Positions 1-10,900 of a DNA stretch of 23,394 bases are shown here, in pieces. The notes beneath the pieces are model-generated. The model ran no database searches, was not told the origin of the DNA, and saw only the letters and a program-made list of their open reading frames with translations. Positions within the stretch are counted from its first letter, which is position 1. Each line of letters begins with the position of its first letter. Position numbers and translations under genes: made by a program. This stretch comes from a virus, in IMG/VR virus record IMGVR_UViG_3300020442_002919, positions 1 to 23,394 of that record. One strand, written 5' to 3'.

Positions 1-1918
1 ATATAATGCCAATATGGTATCTAATGAGGTATTCATTGATTCCGCCACTCTCAGGGAGAATGTGGTGTCTCTGGCGAAGAATATAGGTTATACCCCCAGA
101 TCTAGTAAATGTGCTAGAGCTAATATTTCTTTTTTTGTTGATACCTCAAATTATGATAATAAACCACAAACTATTACCTTAAACAAAGGTATTGTTTGTA
201 CAACAACATCCTTTAGTGGTGAGAATTATACATTTTCAATTATTAATGATATCACAGTTCCGGTGGTAAATGATATCGCATCATTTGACAATATTGATGT
301 TTATCAAGGAACATATGTCACATCTGAATTTACATTTAACACATACGATCCTGATCAAAGATATATTCTAGATAATCAAAACATTGATGTCTCCACGATT
401 AATGTAATATGGAAACCATCAAGTAGATCATCAGTTAAAAGACAATATCATAAGGCAGATTCATTGTTTGAAATTGATGGAGATTCGCCTGTTTATTGGG
501 TTCAAGAAATAGCGGATGAAAGATATGAATTAATATTTGGGGATGGTATTTTTGGATCTGCTCTCATAGAACCTAACTTCATTCAGGTTACATATCTTGT
601 TAACGACGGTGTTGCTGGAAATGGATTAGCAAGATTTAATTTCAATGGTAAACTTACCACCTCTAGAGATAATCTTGCGATAGAGTCAGGTATTTCTAGA
701 ATTACAGTTAATAATGAATCATTTGGTGGACAAGGAGTTGAAAGTATTGAGTCGATTAAAAAATATGCACCTCAAACATATGCTTCGCAAAACAGAGCGG
801 TAACATCAACAGACTATGAATATATCATTCCTATGATATATCCAGAGACTGAATCGGTATCAGTGTTTGGAGGTGAAGAATTAAATCCACCACAATATGG
901 AAAAGTATTTGCAAGCATCAAACCTATTAATGGTGCGTATCTTTCTAATCTTGTAAAGGATAATTTAAAGAGAGAGATAAAAAAATATTCAGTTGGCGGT
1001 GTTGACTTAGAAATTACAGATCTTAAGTTTCTTTATATCGAGTCATTAGTTAATGTTTACTATAATTCTAATGATGCTAACGAAGATCTCATAAGTTCAA
1101 TTGTTAGTGATAATATTGCAAGGTATTCGGATTCAACTGAACTCAATAAATTTGGTGCAAGATTTAAATATAGTAAGTTTTTGAGTGTTATTGATAATTC
1201 CAATTCTGCAATTACATCTAACATTACTACAATTCAAATGAGAAGAGATTTGAGAGCTTCTCTTAATTCCTTTGCTGAATATGAAATTTGTTTTGGTAAT
1301 AGGTTCCATATTGTCAATCATGGACATGGAACTCATGGAGGTAAAATTGGATACAATATTAAATCCTCAGGATTCCAAGTAAGTGGTGTAGCAGGAACCG
1401 TTTATCTGATAGATCGAGCTGATCAATCTTTAGAGACAGGAACCATTGATTTAATTAGATTAAAATCTCCTACTGAACCAATTATAGTAAAAAGAAATAT
1501 AGGAACGGTTGATTATATTAAAGGAGAAATAAAGTTAAATCCAATTAATATTATATCAACTAACATTAATAGAAGGTTCCCATTAATTGAAGTTTCAGCA
1601 GTTCCTTATTCAAATGATATCATCGGATTACAGGATCTTTATATTCAACTAGATACTAATAACGTAACAATTAATTCTATAAATGATAGGATTTCTTCTG
1701 GTTATGACATATCTGGATCTGACTATATTGTAACTTCTAGTTTCGCTAACGGAAGTTTAGTACGTGGAACAGTTGATTTGATGTCATCAAATCAAGATGC
1801 ACAAAATCAAAATGTAAGATCAACGACAACAGTAACTACAACTAGATCTACAACTGGAACCACGCAAACTTACACGTCACCAACTACAACAACTTCAACT
1901 CCTACTTATAACTACTAA
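1..1918 (+). CDS. 6: Baseplate wedge protein gp6, C-terminal part (5' truncated)
   Basis: Baseplate wedge subunit of a T4-like contractile tail (Baseplate_J / Mu gp47 / P2 gpJ family). In T4, gp6 dimers form the inner ring tying the wedges together. The frame is open from base 2, before the first ATG at 14, and those residues (YNAN) belong to the family's conserved entry into NEVFIDSATLRENVVSLAKN, so the ATG is internal and roughly 60-70 N-terminal residues lie outside the window. Hallmarks: IGYTPRS (about 83-103); LIFGDGIFGSALIEPNFI with a following GVAGNG (about 530-630); APQTYASQNRAVTSTDYEYI and GGEELNPPQYGKVFASIKP (about 767-925), the typical Baseplate_J core; YEICFGNRF (about 1280-1306). 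Oddities are a histidine-glycine loop at 1319-1342 and a Thr-rich tail at 1820-1915. The next gene starts 8 bases after the stop. The identity is firm; only the missing start is unknown. Confidence 0.92.
   Translation, partial: YNANMVSNEVFIDSATLRENVVSLAKNIGYTPRSSKCARANISFFVDTSNYDNKPQTITLNKGIVCTTTSFSGENYTFSIINDITVPVVNDIASFDNIDVYQGTYVTSEFTFNTYDPDQRYILDNQNIDVSTINVIWKPSSRSSVKRQYHKADSLFEIDGDSPVYWVQEIADERYELIFGDGIFGSALIEPNFIQVTYLVNDGVAGNGLARFNFNGKLTTSRDNLAIESGISRITVNNESFGGQGVESIESIKKYAPQTYASQNRAVTSTDYEYIIPMIYPETESVSVFGGEELNPPQYGKVFASIKPINGAYLSNLVKDNLKREIKKYSVGGVDLEITDLKFLYIESLVNVYYNSNDANEDLISSIVSDNIARYSDSTELNKFGARFKYSKFLSVIDNSNSAITSNITTIQMRRDLRASLNSFAEYEICFGNRFHIVNHGHGTHGGKIGYNIKSSGFQVSGVAGTVYLIDRADQSLETGTIDLIRLKSPTEPIIVKRNIGTVDYIKGEIKLNPINIISTNINRRFPLIEVSAVPYSNDIIGLQDLYIQLDTNNVTINSINDRISSGYDISGSDYIVTSSFANGSLVRGTVDLMSSNQDAQNQNVRSTTTVTTTRSTTGTTQTYTSPTTTTSTPTYNY
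1820..1915 (+). other. Thr-rich low-complexity C-terminal tail of gp6
   Basis: The last 32 residues of gp6 are 18 Thr plus Ser, Pro and aromatic residues, ending TPTYNY. No fold is expected. It is probably a flexible surface or linker tail added after the conserved wedge domain. T4 gp6, as I recall it, has no such tail; this comparison is from memory. Confidence 0.8.
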
Positions 1919-1926
1919 GACGTAAG

Positions 1927-4900
1927 ATGATATCAACCGATTTACAGCGAGTACAAATTCAGGACATTATTGAGTATCAGTTACCTGCATTTGTAAGGGA
2001 CGACTTTCCACTTGTTGGTGAATTTTTAAAGCAGTATTATATTTCACAAGAATTTCCAACTTCTCCTGCTGATGTCATTCAAAATATTGATGAGTATGTA
2101 AAATTAGAAACTCTTCTTTCTGCAGAAGATGAAGCACGTCTTGATTTAGATATTGAATTTGATGACACTACAATTAATGCAACATTTAATTTGTATGAGG
2201 ATTATTTTGGTACATATAAGTTTCCGGAAAGATATGGTTTAATAAAAATTGATGATGAGATAATATTATATACAACTAGAAGTAACTATCAATTTAAAGG
2301 TTGTGTACGTGGTTTTAGTGGGATAACCCAGTTTAATGATAGTGATCAAGAATTAAATTTTAGTTCATCTGAAGCAACATCTCATGTCCAGGGTGCTAAA
2401 ATTATCAATCTTAGCAACCTTTTATTAAAAGAATTTTTAGTAAAATTAAAACAACAAATTTCACCTGGATTTGAAAGAAGAGAACTTGATTCTGAATTAA
2501 ATCAAAGACTTTTTCTTTCACGATCTAGAGACTTTTATCAATCTAAAGGCACTGATGAGTCATTTAAAATTTTATTTGGTGCTCTATATGGAGAAAAAGC
2601 GGAAGTTATAAAACCAAAAGAGTTTCTGTTTAGGCCATCTGATGCTCAATATAGAAAAACAAGAGATTTAGTTGTTGAAGCGATTGTAGGTGATCCATCT
2701 TCTCTCAAAAATCAAACTCTATATCAAGATGCGTATCCTGAATATGGTATTGAAAGTTCATATGGCACTGTTGTTGATGTTCAGAGACTTCTAAGAGATG
2801 ACAAGAACTACTATCAATTAAGTGTTGATTTTGATTATAGTAAAGATATTGATCTTACTGGAGGAACTGTTTTAGGAAATTTTGTTTCTCATCCTAAAAC
2901 AAAAAATACCACAGTGGTTGCAAGTGGTTCATCAATAATCGATGTAGATTCTACAATAGGATTTCCAGATAAAGGGCAACTTATCATTGATGGACAAAGT
3001 GGTATATTAACATATAGATCAAAAACAATCAACCAATTTTTTGGAGTTGGTTTAGCTAACACAACTGTGTCTGGAACAACTGCAGACATTAGTGCTGGAA
3101 CAGAATTCAATTTAAACGTTAATGCATACGGTTTTCAGGGGTATAATTCAATTTCCATTGCCTCCAGTGAAACTTCAACCGTAGGTATTGCAACTACAAC
3201 AAAGATTGAGGTTAGAATTGGTAATGTTCTCTCAAACAATTTAATATATGATGATACTTCATATTTTACTACTAATGATAACATTAGAATTAAATCTTTA
3301 GGTATAACCACATATTCACCACTGAATATTAATTGGTTAACCAACGTTAGTCCAAAGTATGATGTTAAAGAAGTAACTTTAACCGATTCATCAAGTTTTA
3401 CATATTCAATTGAAACTTTTGCTGCTAATAGTTTTACAGTTGGTGATAGTGTTACTGTTATACAATCAGATGGTGTAGGTAAATCTGGTTTAGTAATTGA
3501 TATTTCAAATGCAAAGAAATTTTCTTTTTCAAGAGCAGGTGAATTAACAGGTAGCACATTCAGTGTAAGAAGAGATATTCTTAAACCCGAAGTAAATAAG
3601 GTTAATGATAAAAATTATTCTTATTTAAGTAAGTCATTTGCAAACATTCAAAACACATATGCAAAATACACTGGTGATGTTTTAGTAGCATCTCCATCTA
3701 TTCCAAATTATTTTGATACCCCACTTAATTTTTATGATAAAAAAATTGAACTTGATGGAACTTACAGCGGAGAAGTATTTTCTTCAACTCAAGATCATGG
3801 ATATTATACTGGTGATAAAATATACTATGAATCTTACAGATATACCGATAGTATTGGATTAACAGTAGAGAGTAGATTTCCAGAAATTGAACCAGGAGTT
3901 TTTTATGTAAAAAGAGTAAGCAGCACGCAATTTAAAATTGCGTCAAGTATTACTAACTTATACAATAATACTTTTGTCTCTGTATCTGGTATTGTTACAA
4001 GTAATTATTTTTGTGCTAGTGATTTCTTTGATAAGAGATTAGAACATCAGCAACTCTTTAGAGAATTTAAATCTCCAATAAATGATGGTGGAGATTATAA
4101 TACACTTCCAGGTAAAACTGGTATGTTTGTAAACGGAGTTGAACTTCTTAATTACAAATCTGGTGATAGTGTTTATTTTGGAAAAATTAATGAAATAACT
4201 GTCTCAGCTGGCGGTGATGATTATGATGTTGTAAATCCACCTGTTCTGTCTATACAAGATTCTACAGGTATTGGTGCTACAGGTATCGTAAATGTAAAAG
4301 GAACATTTAAAAAATTTGAAATTATTGATCCTGGTTTTGATTATGTGACTGATCCCATTATCACTATTACAGGTGGAAATGGATCGGGAGCAATTGCAGC
4401 TGCCTCAACAAAATTTATTACACACTCTGTTTCTTTCTACGCAACATCTGATAACCCTCAAGTCGGGTTATCATCTAATAGCATTGGATTTACAACATTT
4501 CATAAATTAAGAGAATCTGAAAAAGTAATATACAGATCAGATGGGCAAACAGAAATAGGTGGATTATCACCTAATGCTGAATATTTTGTTAAATTAATTG
4601 ACTCAAAAACAATTAAATTATTTAAAACTGAAAGTGACACTATTAGTGGATCAAACGCTGTTGACTTAACCTCTAACGGTGTAGGTGTTCATAGAATTGA
4701 ATCTTTTAATCAAAAACGTGTAATCTCTGATATCAATATTATCAATCCTGGATCCGATTATGAAAACAAACAAAGATCTGTAGATTTCTCCGGAATAAAC
4801 ACGGCATCAAACCAAATCAATATTCCAGATCATAGATTTAATAGTGGTGAAACTGTTACTTATTCAGGAAATGCATCTGGACTTAGCTCTGATCAAACAT

Positions 4901-7900
4901 ATATTGTCACAGTAGTTGACTCTGATAATTTTAAACTGTCATCAGTTGGTGTTGGAACTACTTCTAAACTTTATTATTATAATTCTAGACAATATGTAAA
5001 TATTGAATCAACTGGTTCAGATTCTCATACTTTTAATTACCCACCAATCTCTGTTGTTGTTGAAGGGCAGATTGGTGTAACAACCTTTACCGGACAAGAC
5101 TTTAATGCAAAGATTCAACCAATTGTTAGAGGATCAGTCGAGTCTGTACAATTAACTGATAAAGGAGTTGGATATGGATCTAGTGAAATAATCAACCACA
5201 ATAAGCAACCATTATTTAAACTACTTACCGGAAGAGACGCTGAACTTCTTCCCATTGTTAATAATGGTAAAATAGAACAAGTTTTAGTTACTAACAATGG
5301 ATACGAATACAATACTCCACCCACATTAACTATTAATGGAACGGGAAGATTTGCTAAATTAACTCCCATTGTAAGTAATGGACAAATAACGAATATTATC
5401 GTTGATAATAGCGGCACGGATTATGATGACACAACCACTATAACAGTTACACCCAGTGGATTAGGTGCAAACCTTATTGCACAAATTAATCAATGGACTG
5501 TCAATTTATTTGAAAAAAATAAAGAAATTATTGAAAGTGATGATGGAATTTTAGATGTAGCATTAAATGATGAATATGGTATACAATTTACTCATCTTTA
5601 TGCTCCAAGAAAATTAAGAGAATCTTTATACGGTAAATCTCTGACTGGTACTTCTCAGTTTGAGGCTGATTTAATATATGATAATATTAAGTATGGAGTT
5701 GGTGATTTAAGAATTGATGGTTCTAATAAAGAAGTTACTAATGAATTTCACTCACCTATTCTTGGATGGGCATATGATGGTAATCCCATTTACGGGCCTT
5801 ACGGATATGAGAATAACACAGGTGGTAATGTAAAAGCACTTAGAAGCGGTTATAGCTTAATTGACGCATCAAATCGTCCATCTATTTCTACATGGAAAAA
5901 GGGATTTTTTGTTCAAGATTTTGAATTCACTAATGATGGTGATCTTGATGAACATAATGGAAGATATTGTGTGACTCCTGATTTTCCAAATGGCGTATAT
6001 GCATATTTTGCAACCATTAGTGATGGAAGTGTTGAGAGTGACGGTGCATTTAAAAATAACAAAATACCAGAGTTTCCTTACGTAATTGGTAATAATTTTA
6101 AATCAAAACCAAATGACTTTAATTTCAAAAATGATTCATATCAGAATAATTATGATGTAGCTGCTAATAGATGGTTAAGAAACACTACTTTCTACGGACT
6201 AACTTTAGATAATGCCACTTATGAATTTGTCACTCAACCATATGAGATTTTTCAGGAAGTTATAGACATAACAGCCACATCAAAAGGATCGATCGATAGC
6301 GTTGGTATCATTACAGGTGGTAGTGGTTATCAAGTAAATGATAGAATTGTATTTGAGGACATTCCTGGTGCCACACCAGCGAAAGCAAAAATATCTAGAG
6401 TGACTGGAAAGTCAGTTACAAACATTAGTGTTGCATCTTCAATAGTTTCTAATTTAGAAATTGCACCAGTTGACTCCTCTGGCAGATTCGTAGCTTTCTC
6501 AACAACTCCTCACAAGTTTGTTAATACCGATCTTATTACTCTATCGGGATTCAACACGTCAATAAATTTAAATAATAAGTCTGTAACTATTGGAGTTACT
6601 ACTGATTTTTATAATTTATCAACTGGAATTAATACCTCTGGTTCTACAGGAATTGTAACCTTTATATCTCTTAGTGGAGGTGTAATTGATAGAGGCATAC
6701 TTTCTATTAAAGAAAATGACATTTTGTCCTTAGGAAGTGAAAAAGTAAAAGTTCTCAATGTAGACAATCTTAATTCTAGAATAAGAGTTGAAAGAGCAGT
6801 AAATGGCACAGTCTCAAGTGCTCATACATCTACGACATCTATATCAGAGCAGAGTCGTAAGTTTACTTTCAATTCGGATAGAGAAAACAAAGTTAACTTT
6901 GAATTGAATAAACAGATCTATTTTGATCCTCGTGAGACTTTAGGTATTGGAACTTTAAGTGGAGTTGGAATTGGATCTACCATTTTCTTCTCAAATCCTG
7001 GAGCTGGTTTAACTCAAACGTTCTTGAATACCAGATCCCTTTTCTTACCTAATCATAAATTAAATACTGGCGATATTGTTTTATATCATAACGGTGATGG
7101 ACAATCAATTGAGGTTGATTCTAATCCTACTACTGGCACTACTTACAGAATTGCCAATGAAACAAAATTGTATGTTGCAAAAATAAGTGACGACATAATT
7201 GGAATTCAAACATTTAAAGTTGGAATTGGTTCTACCGGTACTTTTGTTGGTGTAGCAGACACAACAATGAATTCTGGATTGCTATTCTTTACTGGAATAG
7301 GAACAGGAACAAAGCATAGTATTAAAACTGTACGATCTAATGTAGTAAATGCTGAGTCTAGTAAAAATATAGTAACTGTCGCGACTGGATCTACTCATGG
7401 ATTGACGATTGGTGATCATGTTTTGATGTCTGTTACACCTGGAATCACTACAACAGTAACAGTTAAGTATAACGATCATAATAGAAGAATTGTTTTTAAC
7501 CCAATCGGATTCACTACAACAGGAGTAAGCACTGCTCTTAACACTATTACAGCATCTGATCATGGATTAAACACTGGTGATAAAGTAATACTGGATTCAA
7601 GCCCCGCTCCTAGTGGTTTACAAGATCAAAAAATTTATTATGTATATCGATTCTCTAAAGATAAAGTAAGACTTTGTAATTCAAAATTTGAGGCAGAAAA
7701 ATTCCAACCAAATTTTGTTTCAATTGATGTTGCTAGAAGTGGCACACTATTGCCAATTAATCCCTCAGTAAACATATTTGCGGGCAATACAGTTGTATTT
7801 GATCTCAGTGATAGCACTTTATCATCGTTGAATATATCTACATTATATTCTGCATTTGAAATGGATCTCTATAGAGATTCAAAATATACTGATAAGTATG

Positions 7901-10900
7901 TTGGTTCTCTCACTACTGATGATTTTGAGGTAACTAAAACGGGTAAGGTAGGAATTGATGCTAATGCAAAATTGACATTAGTTGTAAATGATAAAACACC
8001 TGAAAATTTATTTTATAAGTTCTCTTTAGTTAATTCTGATTTTGTTGAAGATGTAAAAAAAGAAATTATTATTGATGACGAAGTTGTCGGTTTTAATAAA
8101 ATTAATCTTGTTTCAAGTGATTATGACGGAGAATTTACTTTAGTTGGGATTGGTACAACAAACACCTTTACTTACAATGTAAAAAATGTTCCCGAAAGAT
8201 CTTCATATTCTTCTTCTACAGGAGGATTATCGTATAGCACTAACTCTACTAACGCTTATGGTGGTATATCTGAAATCAACATAACGTTTAAAGGATCTAA
8301 TTATGATGAAGTTGTTGGAGTTTCAACCGTAGTTGGTATTGTAACCGGAACTGGTGCAGTTCTTGAACCAGCGAGTACTTCAATTGGTAGAGTTTTAGGA
8401 ACAAATATAGAAAATATTGGATTCAATTATCCAACTGATTTTACTATTCGTCCCACTACAAATCTTCCAGAAATAGTTCAACTAGAATCTTTGACATCAT
8501 TTAAGTCAATTGGAATTACATCAGGTGGTAGAAACTATGCAATAGCTCCTAACTTGATTGTTCTTGATGGTTTAACTGGAAAACATATTGATGATGTTGA
8601 TCTTCGCTTTGAACTTGGTGATTCTGAAGTTACCATAAGAAAAAATACCAGTGGATTGACAAACGTTACACCCACTATAATTCCAATTAGTAATAGTAAT
8701 GGCGTATCGATTAATGAAATAACATTTGATATGTCAACTAAAAATGTAACAGTTGGATTTGATACAGGTTTTAGTGATCAATCTCCATTTGCAGTTGGTG
8801 ATAAAGTTCTTATTGAAAATGTAAGCGTTGGTGTAGGATCAACTGGATCTGGATATAATTCTGTTGATTATGGATACCAATTGTTTACACTCACTGATGT
8901 TAACATCCCTCTCGGTGGAAATGTCGGAGTTGTTACATTTAGTCTATCTGGTATTATTAATGACAATCTTTATCCTGGAAACTTTGATTCAAGTAATTCA
9001 GCAGGCAAGATTGTTAATCAAAGTTCTTTCCCACAGTTCAAAATTGAACTTAAAAAGAATGACTTCCTCATAGGAGAGGATGTAGTTTCAAATAGTGGAA
9101 CTGGAAAAGTTGATAGTTGGAACAATAGAATTGAACTCTTAAAAGTTTCAACGTCAAGAGACTTTAAAGTTGGCGATTTAATAATCGGACAAACATCAAG
9201 AACTCAAGGTAGAGTAAAATCCAAAATTGATTACAACTCTGAAATTGAAACAGAATCCTCTTCTATTGTAGAAAGGGGTTGGAGAACAACAACTGGATTT
9301 TTTAATAATAATCAGCAGAGAATTCCAGATAATTTCTATTATCAAAATTTCTCATATGCTATTAAATCAAAGATCCCCTTACAAAAATGGGATGACGCTG
9401 TAAGTTCTTTAAACCATACATCTGGATTCTTAAAGTTTAGTGACTTGGTTATTGAATCAAGCGATGATAAAGGAACAGGTGTCGTTTTTACAGACAATTC
9501 AGCAAACGTGTCCTTAACTGTTGATTTAATGCCCATTCCCACTTATGGTGGCGGTGGAGCAGGGTTTGGTGGTTTTGGTGGAGCTATTAGTTTAAATTGT
9601 TTCCCTGCTTTTGATTTAGTAACTGAAAATGATAAATTTGCATCAGGTAAAATATACTCTGATCGCATTTTCTTACAAAACAGAGTCCTTACTGATTTCT
9701 TTGAATCAGTTGGTAATAGAGTTCTAATTATTGATGATATTAGCACTCAATTTAATAGTGAAGAACGTCCCACAAGATTTAGTGTTGTTAAAAAGTTTTC
9801 AATCGATCAAAGAAGTAAGAAAATACTTACTTTTGTTAGAGACAAACTTTATACAGGGGAACGTCAAGCATCCCTTGTAACATTAGTTCATGATAATCAA
9901 AATGCAACTGTTAATAATTATGGAAGGGTTGAAAGTGTATTAGATCTTGGATCGTTTGATTTTAACATCTCAGGAACTGAAGGACAACTGTTATTCTTCC
10001 CAACTAAATTTAGACGAAACAATTATAATATTTCACTTTGCAGTTTTGATATAGATGATTCTGTAACAGGAGTCGGAACCTTTGCTCTAGGGGAAATATG
10101 CGATATTTCTTCCACACAAGTAGAAGTGCCCGCTGCAACTAAAACCACTATTGTTGGAATTGCTTCTACATATAGATCATCTAAAGTTCTCGTTCAGTTT
10201 ACAACTGATGATGGAAGATTTGGTTATAATGAACTGAACGTAATACATGATGGAACAACAGTTGATGTCCTAGAATACGGTGATCTTATTACGGGTGGCC
10301 AGGGAACCGCTACAGGACTTGGAACGTATGGCGCTGACATGTCAGCAGGTACAATCAATGTTGACTTTACCCCTGCAGCTGGATTAGCACTAACTGCAAA
10401 CACAGTTAGAGTTTCCATGTCTAGCACTGAGTCTGTCGGTGTTGGTACAACAATAATTGGACAATCTACAGAAAACATTGCTAGGTTAGAAACATTCCAT
10501 ACATCTATTGGATCCACTTCATCTCCCGGCATTCACACAATCGCTACCTATACAAACACATCTGGTGATACTGACTATAGTGCTGCTTACTACATCGTAA
10601 GTATAGAAGACACAACAAATGATCAATATCAAATGTCTGAAGTCATTGTATTGAATGACGCATCAGAGTCTTATATAACCGAATATGGCACTCTTGAAAC
10701 ATCGTCCGGAATTGGAACGATAGGTGCATTATTCACATCGGATAATACACATCTTCAATATACTCCACCTGCTAGTGCGAATGTACAAGTTCGTGTATAT
10801 CAGCAGGCAGTTCAATTGGTTGATGTTGATAATACACTTGATAATGAAATTGATATCAACAATGCATCAATCACTGCTGGATTTGGTTTCTATGAGGGAA

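Noticed and set aside
14-16. ATG at base 14 as the true start of gp6
   Set aside because: The frame is open upstream to the window edge and the conserved family segment already includes the residues before this ATG, so the gene starts outside the window.
1319-1342. Subtilase-like HGTH motif in gp6
   Set aside because: The typical HGTHVAG context and the catalytic Asp and GTSMA Ser motifs are absent, and the protein is a clear wedge subunit.
3135-3557. Reverse-strand open frames, the longest about 140 codons here, others near 5115, 10224 and 20448
   Set aside because: All lie wholly inside strongly supported + strand genes, have no recognisable motifs, and are what Thr/Ser/Asn-rich coding sequence produces on the opposite strand.
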